Made by a program: the position numbers and the translations under genes. Positions 9,101 to 16,830 of a stretch of 64,000 nucleotides of DNA are shown one piece after another. Source of the stretch: Candidatus Anammoximicrobium sp. (GTDB lineage Bacteria; Planctomycetota; Planctomycetia; Pirellulales; Pirellulaceae). Each line of letters opens with the position of its first letter. Position 1 is the first letter of the stretch. The stretch is from positions 81,122 to 145,121 of the forward strand of contig JAAYYU010000042.1 in NCBI GenBank assembly GCA_012515235.1, written 5' to 3'. The notes beneath the pieces are model-generated. The model did no database searches, was not told the origin of the DNA, and saw only the letters and a list, made by a program, of their open reading frames with translations.

Positions 9101-9647
9101 GGCGGACATCGAGTTCCGCGTGGCGTCCCCGTGGCCTGAAATTGCCGAGCGAAGCCGCGTGCGGCCCGCCGCGACTCCACGCGGTGGCCAGTCAACAATC
9201 TTGGAAGCCGGACTCTGGGTTCCCGCCGATCCCCCCCGGCGGCTGATGCCCTGCCTGCTGGAAGCCCGCGGCACCGCGGATGGCCTGCCCTTCACGATCG
9301 CTACGCCGGTCGACGTGCAGGTCGGTCCGCCGCTGGACATCAAGCTCATGCCGGAGCGCGTCGTGCGGGGACAGGCGTCGCAGCTGAAGTTCTCGATCAC
9401 CAACCGTCTGGCCGAGGAAGGCCAACTGGCGGTGGCCTTTGTCTTGCCCGCCAAGGCCACGCTCGAACCAGCCACGTGGGAGGTTTCCATCGCCGGCCAG
9501 ACGACCATCGAACGTGAACTGACCCTGACGCTCGACCAGAACGTTCCGATTGGCGATCTGCGGATCACGTATCGCATCTCTAGCCACGACCCGCGTTTCA
9601 ACACGCAAGGGCCGATCTTTCTGTCGGTGGACGCGGCGAAGGAATAG
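6159..9647 (+). CDS. Large secreted glycosidase-like protein, family unassigned
   Basis: A 1162-residue exported protein. ATG 6159 was chosen because AAAGAGAGG lies 7-14 bp upstream and the first residues form a Sec signal peptide (LGVFVTLLLSVASLAGG). A CenC-like carbohydrate-binding module seems to follow (NAGFEDGATGW...SARLEV...PNTRYRVGMWLR, about residues 70-170), as is typical of polysaccharide-active proteins. The centre has many Trp, Asp, Glu and Tyr residues in segments such as DFHHAAWWP and RYWHAWNKSGGYGD, as in TIM-barrel glycosidases. The C-terminal third looks like beta-sandwich domains. No known catalytic motif could be named, so the activity is open. It stands 201 bp upstream of a Tat Gfo/Idh/MocA gene on the same strand. 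Confidence 0.6.
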   Translation: MLSRAAALGVFVTLLLSVASLAGGHRLEIAAGLRLELSDEGRVAQILIGGSALPLRGTGGLAIADFKHQPAAVNLVPNAGFEDGATGWRLAQGQSLDSSVAHFGQTSARLEVAGPETASSNLEVVVPAKPNTRYRVGMWLRRQGVGVCGAYASERDENGRLSGKQSQVGAVIPKQDGVWLPLAWEIVTEPATRRLSLRADIYRSTGTLWLDDYFIEEVSEGVYEPVAGKTQPVADGVALQTALPERGLEVDAVVRRGKDCLRIDGEVRDTTGEDRALGVRFALPLDLAGWTWHRDAEERESIQAGPVYRHTYKCRTGIGVCSVYPWSAVTGPDAGLSLALPLAQGPRVFLLQHDQNRQETSLTFFLGLAKDAGRHPGRAPFSFVLYAHDPAWGMRSAMETYYRLFPESFVKRPTFEGYLNYANMERFDPANHALVVNSRDALDDASDFGEGYKFLWHLHGCYDFRQVAYDDPNPKRPDDEIVFGLLREMATAEASRRRDYTPTAETLKKIVFGPRGEISYIGDTRYWRAHEGYNHTDQPGWGLNFRVNEDPDVSPFLAKVARRKAEEYARTEGRRDWDATFTADAIEGYFANMGGPDYRREHFRTTRVPLAFGYENLQPCLPNTIWDFHHAAWWPITEQYKIATYGNANGYEQFFTMPFVDVPMTEGNWDPKHQGRLDRFMRAVNYRKIWRYWHAWNKSGGYGDRDPANVQAHFRGGLACAIYPAVACVQSATGDLEPHRAWYRQYVPAIEELSTAGWEPVPYAKASEGVVVERFGDFARGELHFTFRNYADRPVDAVLGVDWKSLGVGEADELVAIDIVPRTPQCVPVVRRDDVHVVLEADGARALWIGTRVQAAHHGFRLAAATLEKIRRLFASELDSASTAALDTAGQVAQVGVSAKGRAALDQAESLQQAADRLAKDLKTRSPVDLQKLLFRLRAEVSLAPVALLELELQAPRIVGDARKGQAAAVAARFVSGTTKTADIEFRVASPWPEIAERSRVRPAATPRGGQSTILEAGLWVPADPPRRLMPCLLEARGTADGLPFTIATPVDVQVGPPLDIKLMPERVVRGQASQLKFSITNRLAEEGQLAVAFVLPAKATLEPATWEVSIAGQTTIERELTLTLDQNVPIGDLRITYRISSHDPRFNTQGPIFLSVDAAKE

Positions 9648-9786
9648 GCACGGAATTACCAGCCCGATGCCCGCAGCCTCGCATGTCCGGGACACCGTCC
9701 GACCGTTGCCGGACTGGAAACACAAGAGTTCTCGGGCACGACCGGCAGAAAACTCTGGGGAGTGAAGTGCTTGCCGCGGCCTCGGG

Positions 9787-9795
9787 TGGTATGAT
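9787..9795 (+). promoter_or_regulatory. Possible extended -10 promoter
   Basis: TGGTATGAT is an extended -10 (TGn plus TATGAT), 54 bp before the start codon at 9849. No good -35 lies at the right distance, which is usual for extended -10 promoters. Prediction only. Confidence 0.35.
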
Positions 9796-9848
9796 GCGCA
9801 CACGATGCACGCATTGTGGGTTTGGACAGAATTTCCAGGAGGCAAGCG

Positions 9849-11213
9849 ATGTCACAGATCACACGCAGAGAGTTCGTCGGGCGGTCGATTCAAGGCACGG
9901 CGTTGGCGGCCGCAGCGACGGCGTTGCCGCGAGCCGCACGTGGAGTCCAGGCCGGCAGCCCCCATGAAAAGGTCGTCCTGGCCTTGCTCGGTGCCGGCGG
10001 ACGGGGGACGCAAGTGGCGTTGAACCTGGTGTCGTTGCAGAACGTCGAGTTCAAGTATGTCTGCGACCTGGAAGCGGCCCGGGCCGGACGGTCGGCGGGC
10101 GTCTTGGAAAAGACGCAGGGCAAGCTCCCCCAAACCACGGCGGACATGCGCACGGTGTTCGACGACAAGGACGTCCACGGCGTGCTCGTCGCGACGCCCG
10201 AACAGTGGCACGCGCTGGCCACAATTCTGGCCTGCCAAGCCGGCAAGGACGTGTACGTCGAGAAGTGCATCTCGCGGAGCGTCGAAGAAGGCCGCAAGAT
10301 GGTCCAGGCCGCGCGCAAGTACCAGCGGGTCGTGCAAGCCGGCACGCAGCACCGCAGCACGCCGTACATGATCGCGGCTCGGCAGTATATCCAGGACGGC
10401 AACTTGGGCGAGATCTTCTACGTCAAGGTCTGCAACATGCTGCCCAGCACGTACGGCGGCTATCCGTTGAAGGCCGTCCCCGATACGGCCCCGCCCGCCG
10501 GCTTCGACTGGGACCAGTGGCTGGGCCCGGCGCCCGAGCGGCCCTACAACGCTCAAGTCCACCGCAACTGGCACGGCTATTGGGATTTCTCTGGCGGGAA
10601 TTCGTCCGACGGCATCCACCAGCTGGACCAGTTCCGGATGCTGCTGGGCGAGCCGCCGCATCCGCACGCGATCTCGTGCGTCGGCGGACGCTGGCGGTAC
10701 CAGGACGACGGCCAGATGCCCGACATGCATCTCGTTTCGTTCCAGTGGGACAAGCTGGCGATGAGCTTCGAGAATTCGGGCTTTACGCCCGTGCTGACGA
10801 AGGAGCCGGCGAAGATCAATCCGGAGGACAAGCTGCCCAATTGGCTGCAAAGTTCCACGCGGATCGAGGTCTACGGGACCAAGGGCACGATGTACATCGG
10901 GCGTCATTTCCTGGGCTGGCAGGTGCTGGTCCCCGGCAGCAAGATCGCAGCCGAGAAGTTCGACCCGGATCAAGGTATGTATCACTACCAGAACTGGGTC
11001 GATTGCATCCGCAGCCGCCAGCGGGCCAACGCCGACATCGAGATCGGCCACATGGGCGCTTGCCTGGAACATCTGGGCAACATCGCCTACCGAATGGGCA
11101 ATCAGCAACTGAAATTCGACCCGCAGACCGAGAAGTTCATCGGCAACGACGCCGCCAACGAATACCTCCCGGCCGCGGCACGCAAACACTACCGGATTCC
11201 CGACGTGCTGTGA
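9849..11213 (+). CDS. Tat-exported Gfo/Idh/MocA family oxidoreductase
   Basis: A 454-residue NAD(P)-dependent sugar-type dehydrogenase. The start ATG 9849 has a strong AGGAGG at 9837-9842. The N-terminus carries a twin-arginine leader (TRREFVGRSIQGTALAAAATALP), so it is probably exported folded with its cofactor. The Rossmann fold follows (VVLALLGAGGRGTQVALNL), then the family signature around DVYVEKCISRSVEEGRKMVQAAR, where EK.is the usual catalytic Lys region, and the C-terminal alpha/beta domain with NWHGYWDFSGG and GIHQLDQFRML. Planctomycetes carry dozens of these next to secreted hydrolases; individual substrates are unknown. It may share an operon with the glycosidase-like gene upstream, although a promoter is predicted between them. 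Confidence 0.85.
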   Translation: MSQITRREFVGRSIQGTALAAAATALPRAARGVQAGSPHEKVVLALLGAGGRGTQVALNLVSLQNVEFKYVCDLEAARAGRSAGVLEKTQGKLPQTTADMRTVFDDKDVHGVLVATPEQWHALATILACQAGKDVYVEKCISRSVEEGRKMVQAARKYQRVVQAGTQHRSTPYMIAARQYIQDGNLGEIFYVKVCNMLPSTYGGYPLKAVPDTAPPAGFDWDQWLGPAPERPYNAQVHRNWHGYWDFSGGNSSDGIHQLDQFRMLLGEPPHPHAISCVGGRWRYQDDGQMPDMHLVSFQWDKLAMSFENSGFTPVLTKEPAKINPEDKLPNWLQSSTRIEVYGTKGTMYIGRHFLGWQVLVPGSKIAAEKFDPDQGMYHYQNWVDCIRSRQRANADIEIGHMGACLEHLGNIAYRMGNQQLKFDPQTEKFIGNDAANEYLPAAARKHYRIPDVL

Positions 11214-11406
11214 GCCGGTCGTTCCACCACGATCGCCACGGCGGTCGGGGCCTCGCAGATTTACGCAGATTCCTCGAAACGGTCGGTAGCAACGGAGACC
11301 GAAATGACTTCCCCGTTTCGGCGAGAACTGGCGGCAAGCCAAGACGCTCGCTGACTCGCACGGTGGAGTCCGCAGCGACTTTACGTGGGGAGCCTCCTCT
11401 TCGCCA

Positions 11407-11427
11407 CCACGCGGCTTGCCAGCGTGG
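11407..11427. repeat. Dispersed palindrome family A, copy 4
   Basis: CCACGCGG-CTTGC-CAGCGTGG: one stem mismatch. Right flank GGCGGTGTTCAA matches the arm of copy 1, giving the same orientation as copy 1. Confidence 0.8.
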
Positions 11428-11473
11428 GGCGGTGTTCAAGACCAGAGATATTTGCGAAGAAATCGGTTGCCTC

Positions 11474-11502
11474 GCCACCACGCTGGCGAGCAGCGTGGTG
11501 GC
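11474..11502. repeat. Dispersed palindrome family A, copy 5 (fully symmetric)
   Basis: GCCACCACGCTG-GCGAG-CAGCGTGGTGGC: perfect 12-bp stem. Unlike the other copies it has the GCCAC half-site on both sides and lacks the TTGAACA arm, as if formed by joining two right halves. Confidence 0.85.
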
Positions 11503-11548
11503 GGAAGAGGGCGTGTGGCGGGGACGAGGCCTGGTTCTGAACACGGCT

Positions 11549-11569
11549 CCACGCTGGCGAGCAGCGTGG
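11549..11569. repeat. Dispersed palindrome family A, copy 6
   Basis: CCACGCTG-GCGAG-CAGCGTGG with left flank CTGAACACGGCT; same orientation as copies 2 and 3, and 71 bp from copy 5. Confidence 0.85.
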
Positions 11570-11867
11570 TGGCGGAAACTCGGGAAGTTATTTCGGCCGC
11601 CGTTGCTGGCAAGACGTGGGCGGGGCCGGGGTCCAGGATCTGGTGGCGTGTTGCGCGCACTAGCCAGAAGGCGCGAGAAACAACCTGTTTTCGCCAACGA
11701 TCCGCGGGATTGCCCTGCCCTCGTCCCGAGCCGATTCCGCCGCCAAGCGGAGCCGCCACCCGTCGGTGAACTCGCCGCTGCCGAGCAATACCAACTGCGC
11801 AGCGCTGTTGGAAGCCAGCGAGCAACTCCGCCACGGCTGCCGCGCGGGAACCGGCGCTGGCAGCTGG

Positions 11868-11896
11868 TTGTCACATCCGGTGCACTGGTCTACAAT
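11868..11896 (+). promoter_or_regulatory. Sigma70-type promoter of the thiamine operon
   Basis: TTGTCA (11868-11873), 17-bp spacer, TACAAT (11891-11896). Transcription would begin near 11903, just before the TPP riboswitch. This is one of the two best housekeeping-type promoters in the window. Confidence 0.7.
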
Positions 11897-11916
11897 GCGT
11901 TGGTAGTCCATGAGAA

Positions 11917-12019
11917 GCCAGGGGAGCCGGCGGACGAACCGTTGAGCCGGCTGAGAAATTACTTGGCGCGTAATGACCCTACGAACCTGCTCAGGTTAGA
12001 ACCTGCGAAGGGAGGCTGG
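11917..12019 (+). promoter_or_regulatory. TPP riboswitch (THI element)
   Basis: The conserved thi-box parts occur in order: AGGGGAGCC at the 5' side, GGCTGAGAAATTA, then ACCCTACGAACCTG, CAGGTTAGAACCTGCGAAGGGAGG and a closing CTGG that can pair with CCAG at the start (P1). These correspond to the pyrimidine- and pyrophosphate-sensing arms of the TPP aptamer. Bound TPP should lower expression of the thi genes. A terminator hairpin follows 11 bp later, so control is probably by transcription attenuation. Confidence 0.92.
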
Positions 12020-12030
12020 ACGGAACGTGG

Positions 12031-12058
12031 AGCACTCCCTTTGCGGGAGTGCTTTTTT
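12031..12058 (+). terminator. Intrinsic terminator of the TPP riboswitch (attenuator)
   Basis: AGCACTCCC (12031-12039), loop TTTGC, GGGAGTGCT (12045-12053): a perfect 9-bp GC-rich stem followed directly by TTTTTGTTTTG. It lies between the aptamer and the thiS start codon, 18 bp away, the classic position for ligand-controlled premature termination. Confidence 0.88.
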
Positions 12059-12075
12059 GTTTTGGGCCTGCTGAC

Positions 12076-12288
12076 ATGACATCGTTTCAGATCAATGGGC
12101 AACCGCGGCGGTTTGCACCCGAGGAGACGCCCTCGACGCTAGCGGCACTGCTGCAGAAGTTGGGCGTCGCCCCGGCGACGGTGGTCGCGGAGGTCGATGG
12201 CCGGATCGTTTCGGCCGACCAGTTTGCCTCCACGCCGCTGAGTGACGGGCAGGCCATCGAATTGATCAAACTCGTGGGCGGAGGCTGA
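12076..12288 (+). CDS. thiS: Sulfur carrier protein ThiS
   Basis: A 70-residue ubiquitin-like protein ending in the diagnostic Gly-Gly (KLVGGG). ThiF adenylates that C-terminus and it is then converted to a thiocarboxylate, which gives its sulfur to ThiG for thiazole formation. The sequence has the beta-grasp pattern [10 protein letters not shown]...[10 protein letters not shown]...[10 protein letters not shown]...[19 protein letters not shown] 12076 was chosen over the earlier in-frame codon because the latter lies inside the terminator. First gene after the riboswitch; thiG starts 4 bp downstream. Confidence 0.93.
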   Translation: MTSFQINGQPRRFAPEETPSTLAALLQKLGVAPATVVAEVDGRIVSADQFASTPLSDGQAIELIKLVGGG

Positions 12289-12292
12289 CGGG

Positions 12293-13066
12293 ATGGACGG
12301 ACTGGCGATCGCGGGCAGGCAGTTCGACTCCCGGCTCCTGGTGGGCACGGGCAAGTTCGCGTCCCCCCAGGTCATGGCCCAGGCGCTGGCCGCGTCGGGG
12401 GCCCAGGTGGTGACCATTGCGCTGCGCCGGGTAGACATCGGCAACGCGAACGACGACACCTTGCGGGAGATCGACCGCGACAAGTACCTGCTGCTGCCGA
12501 ACACATCCGGCGCGAGGAATGCCGAGGAGGCCGTGCGGCTGTCCCGACTGGGCCGAGCGGCCACGGGGATCGAATGGGTCAAGTTGGAGGTAACGCCCGA
12601 CCCGTACTATCTCTTGCCCGACCCGATCGAGACACTCAGGGCCGCGGAGGTTCTCGTCAAGGAGGGCTTTATCGTCCTGCCCTACATCAACGCCGATCCC
12701 GTGCTCGCCCGCCGCTTGCAGGACGTCGGCACGGCCACGGTGATGCCCCTGGGCAGCCCGATCGGCTCCAATCAGGGACTCCAGACGCGCGCCGCACTGG
12801 AGATCATCATCGCCCAGAGCCGGGTTCCGGTGGTCGTGGACGCCGGGCTGGGCCTGCCATCGCACGCCGCACAGGCGATGGAGCTGGGCGCCGACGCCGT
12901 CCTGGTCAACACGGCCATCGCCACGGCGAACGATCCGGTGGAGATGGCCGTGGCGTTCAAGCTTGCCGTCGAGGCCGGGCGCAGGGCCTTCCTGGCCGGG
13001 CCCCGCGCGCCGACGCTGAAAGCAGAGGCATCGAGCCCGCTGACGGGCTTCCTGAGGTCTGAATGA
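12293..13066 (+). CDS. thiG: Thiazole synthase ThiG
   Basis: A 257-residue TIM-barrel enzyme that forms the thiazole phosphate from deoxyxylulose 5-phosphate, dehydroglycine and ThiS thiocarboxylate. Family marks include LLVGTGKF near the N-terminus, the Schiff-base lysine in [17 protein letters not shown], and the phosphate-binding stretches [13 protein letters not shown] and [29 protein letters not shown]. Length matches the family (about 255). Its stop overlaps the thiH start in ATGA at 13063, implying coupled translation. Confidence 0.95.
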   Translation: MDGLAIAGRQFDSRLLVGTGKFASPQVMAQALAASGAQVVTIALRRVDIGNANDDTLREIDRDKYLLLPNTSGARNAEEAVRLSRLGRAATGIEWVKLEVTPDPYYLLPDPIETLRAAEVLVKEGFIVLPYINADPVLARRLQDVGTATVMPLGSPIGSNQGLQTRAALEIIIAQSRVPVVVDAGLGLPSHAAQAMELGADAVLVNTAIATANDPVEMAVAFKLAVEAGRRAFLAGPRAPTLKAEASSPLTGFLRSE

Positions 13067-14235
13067 GCACGCCGTCGTCTGCAACCTGTCCCGAAGATTC
13101 CGTACACGCGATCCTGGCCAAGCACCGGCTCGATGCCCACAGAGACGTCTGGCGGCAGCGTGTGGAGCAAGTGACACCCGACGATGTGGAGGCGGCCTTG
13201 CGGTCGCCGCCGGGTGCGTACCAGCTGATGAAGTTGCTGGCGCTGGTCTCGCCGGCGGCCGAAGCGTACCTGGAGCCGATGGCGGAGCGGGCCCACCAAC
13301 TGACCGTGCAGCGTTTCGGGCGGACCGTCCGGCTGTACGCGCCGTTGTACCTGTCGAGTTACTGCGTGAACCGCTGCCAGTACTGTGGCTTCAACAGGGA
13401 CAACGACTTTGCCCGGATCCGCCTGAGTATCGACGAGGCGTTGGCGGAGGCGGAATGGCTCGCCGCCGAAGGGTTCCGCGACCTGCTCCTGGTCACCGGC
13501 GAGGACAGGGGCTTTGTCACGGTGCCCTACCTGGCGGAGTTGGCAAAAAGGCTGCGGGACAAGTTCAGTTTCATCGGCGCGGAGATCTACCAGCTGACGG
13601 CCTCCCAGTACGGCCAACTCTTCGACGCCGGCATCGAGGGCATCACGCTTTACCAGGAGACGTACGACCGCGGCACGTATGCCCGCTATCACCTGGCGGG
13701 TCCCAAGGCCGACTACGACCGGCGGCTGCGCGGTCCCGACGATTTCGCCGGCGCGGGAATGCGGGAGATCGGGCTGGGGGCCCTGCTGGGACTGGCCGAC
13801 TGGCGGCTGGAGACGCTCACCCTGGGCGAACACGCTTTCTATCTCTTTCGGCGGTACTGGCAGTCGCGGGTTTCGTTCTCGTTCCCGCGTCTGCGGCCGG
13901 CGTGCGGCGTGCCGCGCGACGCCTTCCCCCACCTGGTGTCGGACAGGAATCTCGTCCAGATGATGCTCGCCTTGCGGCTGTGCTTCGCCGACGCCGGACT
14001 GGTCCTCTCCACGCGGGAGCCGGCCGGCCTGCGAGACCGGCTGGTCCGGCTCGGCATCACGAAGATGAGCGCGGGCAGCCGGACCAATCCGGGCGGCTAC
14101 TCCAGGCCGCAGACCGGTTCCGAACAGTTCCAGGTGGAGGACACGCGAAGCCCCTCCGCGATCGCACAAATGCTGAATCGCCAAGGGCTCGATCCGGTGT
14201 GGAAAGACTGGGATCGGGCCGTGGCGGGAGTGTGA
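13063..14235 (+). CDS. thiH: 2-iminoacetate synthase ThiH (radical SAM)
   Basis: A 390-residue radical SAM enzyme that cleaves tyrosine to dehydroglycine (2-iminoacetate), the glycine unit for ThiG in mostly anaerobic-type thiamine routes. The 4Fe-4S cluster motif is C101-x3-C105-x2-C108 ([14 protein letters not shown]). Conserved ThiH segments include [14 protein letters not shown] and [13 protein letters not shown]. Family length is about 375-470. The radical SAM route, rather than glycine oxidase ThiO, is used here. Confidence 0.94.
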   Translation: MSTPSSATCPEDSVHAILAKHRLDAHRDVWRQRVEQVTPDDVEAALRSPPGAYQLMKLLALVSPAAEAYLEPMAERAHQLTVQRFGRTVRLYAPLYLSSYCVNRCQYCGFNRDNDFARIRLSIDEALAEAEWLAAEGFRDLLLVTGEDRGFVTVPYLAELAKRLRDKFSFIGAEIYQLTASQYGQLFDAGIEGITLYQETYDRGTYARYHLAGPKADYDRRLRGPDDFAGAGMREIGLGALLGLADWRLETLTLGEHAFYLFRRYWQSRVSFSFPRLRPACGVPRDAFPHLVSDRNLVQMMLALRLCFADAGLVLSTREPAGLRDRLVRLGITKMSAGSRTNPGGYSRPQTGSEQFQVEDTRSPSAIAQMLNRQGLDPVWKDWDRAVAGV

Positions 14236-14244
14236 AATCGCCCC

Positions 14245-14575
14245 ATGATCTACCTGGACCACAACGCCACCACGCCGCTCGATCCGGAAGTCCGGGCCGA
14301 AATCGTCGCGTGCTTCGAGATCTTCGGCAACCCTTCCAGCCTTCACGCCGCCGGGCAACAAGCTCGGCGGGTTCTGGACGTGGCCCGCGCCCACAGGCTC
14401 GGTTTGCTCGTCTGTCGATCACGAGCCGTTCCACGTGCCGGCGGCCATGGGCCGGATGGCGGAAGAACCCCGTTCGTCGATCCGCATCTTCCTGGGGTGT
14501 TTCCACGACGAAGAACAACTGCGGCAGGCCGCCGCGGCCGTGTGCCGGGCGGTCGAGATGGGGCGGAGGACGTGA
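14245..14575 (+). pseudogene. Cysteine desulfurase (IscS/NifS type) remnant
   Basis: Residues 1-48 read as the N-terminus of a cysteine desulfurase (IYLDHNATTPLDPEVR, FGNPSSLHAAGQQARR; 14245 to about 14390). From 14411, shifted by +1, the frame reads SVDHEPFHVPAAMGRM...SSIRIFLGCFHDEEQLRQA and ends at TGA 14573. That is the C-terminal pattern of the same family (S.R.SLG..NT.EE). Roughly 270-300 residues, including the PLP lysine and the catalytic cysteine loop, are missing. An internal deletion plus frameshift therefore destroyed the gene. Intact, it would have supplied sulfur to ThiF/ThiS in this operon. The forward frame continues out of register to 14697 but carries no family sequence there. 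Confidence 0.75.
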
Positions 14576-14696
14576 ACGTGGCTGCAGAACCGGGCTCGCG
14601 GACCGTCGTGGCCGTGTGCTGCGATGATGACCTCGGTGCGGAGATAACGGCCGCGTCGCTGAGTAGAGAATGGGTGCTGGGAAGGGGGATCAACTG

Positions 14697-15734
14697 ATGG
14701 CACAGACTGAACCAGCAGCAACTGGCGAACGCTACGCACGGCAATCCGTGCTGCCGATGATCCGCGCCGCAGGCCAGCAGCGGCTGGCGGACAGCGCGGT
14801 CTTGATCGTCGGCTGCGGGGCGTTGGGCAGCGTCCAGGCGGAACTCACCGCGCGGGCCGGCGTCGGTCGATTGATCGTCGTCGACCGCGACATCCTGGAA
14901 CTGCACAACCTCCACCGGCAGATCCTGTTCACCGAGCAGGACGTGCGCGACCGTCTGCCCAAAGCCGAGGCTGCCGCCAGGCACCTCCGCGCGATCAATT
15001 CGGAGATCGCCATCGAGGCCGTGACAACCGACGTCACGCCCGCGAACGTGGAAGCGTTGGTCCAGCGAGCCGACTTGGTGCTCGACGGGACCGACAACTT
15101 CGAGACTCGCTACCTGCTGAACGACTGCTGTGTCAAGCTCGGCAAACCGTGGGTCTACGGCGGCGTGTTGGGCAGCGACGGAACCGTCATGGCCGTCCAG
15201 CCCGGTCAGGGACCATGCCTGCGCTGCATCTTCCCCGAACCTCCGGACGCCAGCACCGTGCCGACTTGTGAGACGCGCGGAGTCCTGAATACCGCCGTGA
15301 TGTGGGTGGCCGCGTTGGAAGTCACCGAAGGCATGAAGATCCTGGTCGCCGACCCCGCGGCCCAAGTCCGCCTGTACGCCCTCGATATCTGGGGCGGTAC
15401 CTTTGCCTCGGTCACCCCGCAACGGAACGACGAGTGCCCTTGTTGCGGCCAGCGGCAGTTCGGATTCCTGACCGGCAAACGCGGCTCGTCCTCGACCGTC
15501 TTCTGCGGCCGCAACGCCGTGCAAGTCACCCCCGAACGGCCAGTGAATCCCGACTTCGGCCGCTTGACGCAACGGCTGAATTCCCTGGGCCGGACCACCA
15601 TGAACGGATTGGTCCTCGAATTCGAAACCGACAAGCACCGCCTGGTCGTCTTCCCCGACGGCCGAGTCCTCGTCCTGGGCACGACCAACCCCACCGAAGC
15701 CCGCGGCCTGGTGGCCAAGTACATCGGGTCGTAG
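14697..15734 (+). CDS. thiF: ThiF/MoeB-type ThiS adenylyltransferase
   Basis: A 345-residue E1-like enzyme. ATG 14697 (MAQTEPAATGERYARQ) follows GAAGGGGG. The ATP-binding glycine motif is VGCGALGSVQ (residues 38-47), and the Mg/adenylate-binding stretch is VDRDILELHNLHRQILF. Zinc is bound by a CLRC pair plus CPCC. Cys191 in VPTCETRG matches the conserved cysteine used in sulfur transfer in ThiF. A C-terminal extension of about 80 residues (after the ECPCC pair) resembles the small tails on E1-like enzymes of planctomycetes and cyanobacteria. Given the thi context, ThiS activation is the likely role; MoeB-like dual use cannot be excluded. Confidence 0.88.
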   Translation: MAQTEPAATGERYARQSVLPMIRAAGQQRLADSAVLIVGCGALGSVQAELTARAGVGRLIVVDRDILELHNLHRQILFTEQDVRDRLPKAEAAARHLRAINSEIAIEAVTTDVTPANVEALVQRADLVLDGTDNFETRYLLNDCCVKLGKPWVYGGVLGSDGTVMAVQPGQGPCLRCIFPEPPDASTVPTCETRGVLNTAVMWVAALEVTEGMKILVADPAAQVRLYALDIWGGTFASVTPQRNDECPCCGQRQFGFLTGKRGSSSTVFCGRNAVQVTPERPVNPDFGRLTQRLNSLGRTTMNGLVLEFETDKHRLVVFPDGRVLVLGTTNPTEARGLVAKYIGS

Positions 15735-16325
15735 GCGGCTCCGCCCGAATTGGTCGAGCGAATCGAGTCGGTGGATCGGGAAGAGCAACCCGACTCGCTC
15801 ACGCGGACTGCCGCTGCCTGCCCCGATTTTGACGCGTTCCGCAGGGCGGTGGCGAGAAACGGACGAAACATCCGCTGAACGATCGCCATTCCGACGCGAC
15901 TGCGGCCGCTACCGGCGAATTTCCGGCCGCCGCGTCACTGGTCGTTGCTGCGAGTGTGGCACGGTCTACTTGTTGGCCGTGGGCGCCAGACACCCGCTCG
16001 AAAGTCTCAACGAGTCATGGCGAGTGGCGCACGCCCAAGAAACAACCATTCTTGGCACGCGCGGGGTTTTGAATTCGGCGGAAGCGATGTCCAGACGTCG
16101 CCGAGTCGCGCGTTCGGAAGCCGGCTGGCTTGGGAGTTTCGCAGGAATTGGACGGGACACAATCATGGCCCGCTTTCGTTCAACGCCCGCCGCCGTGCCT
16201 TGCACTGCGGGCGAACAAGTTTTTTCTTTGCCGCCCTACCGTGCCTAAGTGGGGATGAATCTGGATGGGATGCACACTAGACTTCAAAGGGTGGTCAAGA
16301 GTCGAAGGAAGCAGGGATCTGGTCC
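15735..16325. other. Intergenic stretch without a supported gene
   Basis: About 590 bp. One forward frame (15829-16248) is open but Arg/Ser-rich, without signal peptide, domain or ribosome binding site. A weak 6-bp stem (GCCCGC...GCGGGC) ahead of a six-T run at about 16219 is a poor terminator candidate. Nothing else seen. Confidence 0.45.
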
Positions 16326-16754
16326 ATGACTCGAATTCTCCTAACTTTGGTCCTTTGCGCGGCGCTGGTGACGCAGTTGCTCGCCGGCTCGGGTCTCTTC
16401 TCCACCTGCCGTTGTGCGGAGGATCCCGGTTCGTGTCGTCAGACGCGCCGGCAGGCACCTGCTAAGCCGGCTTGCTGCTGTTGCCACCAAGCTCCTTCGC
16501 TTCCCGCGCGCTGCGCTCCGGAAAAATCGCCCCCTCGGCCCTGCCCGTGCAGCATTGGCCAAGGCCCGGAGGCCGTTTTGTCGTCCGGCCAGGTGCAAGC
16601 CGAGCGGGAGCACGTCGTTACGTTCCACCGCGCTGCGGCGCCATCCGCGCTCTTTGGTCTCGTGTCTTGCGCACGCGCTCGGGAAACCTGGGTTCCGGTG
16701 CATTCCCCGCCTGGTCACCGGCTGCAAAGCCTGTTCTGCATCTGGACCATTTGA
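16326..16754 (+). CDS. Small secreted Cys-cluster protein, unknown function
   Basis: A 142-residue protein not recognised as a family member. Visible features: a Sec signal peptide (MTRILLTLVLCAALVTQLLAGSG), a Cys-rich stretch after it (TCRCAEDPGSC, then CCCCHQ near residue 50, then CAPEK and CPC), a polar middle, and a C-terminus ending SPPGHRLQSLFCIWTI. The CCCCH-type run suggests metal binding or disulfide cross-linking outside the cytoplasm. It lies 76 bp upstream of a still more Cys-rich secreted protein on the same strand, so the two may be co-expressed. Confidence 0.6.
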   Translation: MTRILLTLVLCAALVTQLLAGSGLFSTCRCAEDPGSCRQTRRQAPAKPACCCCHQAPSLPARCAPEKSPPRPCPCSIGQGPEAVLSSGQVQAEREHVVTFHRAAAPSALFGLVSCARARETWVPVHSPPGHRLQSLFCIWTI

Positions 16755-16830
16755 TCAGCAGCCTGCGTTCTGCCTGTCTTGTTCGTTCTTGGCTGTCTGA
16801 TTTTCTGCAATCTCTCAAGGAGACGTGTCT

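Larger units (their letters stand above)
11286..11610. mobile_element. Putative non-coding element, family B copy 1, with imperfect inverted ends
   Basis: Left end GTAGCAACGGAGACCGAAAT (11286-11305) and right end ATTTCGGCCGCCGTTGCT (11590-11607) are imperfect inverted repeats sharing AGCAACGG.G.CCGAAAT. The same left and right ends occur at 32804 and 32983 around different contents. Here the interior holds family A palindromes 4-6. There is no coding capacity, so a MITE-like element or a composite of repeats is inferred. Confidence 0.45.
11214..11867. other. Gene-free stretch with palindromes and an element with inverted ends
   Basis: About 650 bp before the thiamine promoter. It holds family A copies 4-6 and a pair of imperfect inverted ends at 11286 and 11587, described separately. 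The frames covering it (11137-11874 - and the tail of a long + frame) arise from the repeats and have no recognisable protein content. Confidence 0.6.

Noticed and set aside
12772..14394. Long reverse-strand ORF (540 codons) over thiG-thiH
   Set aside because: It is antisense to two confidently identified thi genes. High GC makes long antisense frames common, and its translation is Arg/Gly/Asp-rich without a domain.
16205..16225. Terminator before the Cys-protein genes
   Set aside because: Six-T run is preceded only by a weak 6-bp stem with a long loop and 7 unpaired bases; too poor to call.
15829..16248. Forward ORF of 139 codons between thiF and the Cys-protein genes
   Set aside because: Composition is Arg/Ser-rich with no signal peptide or motif; no ribosome binding site.
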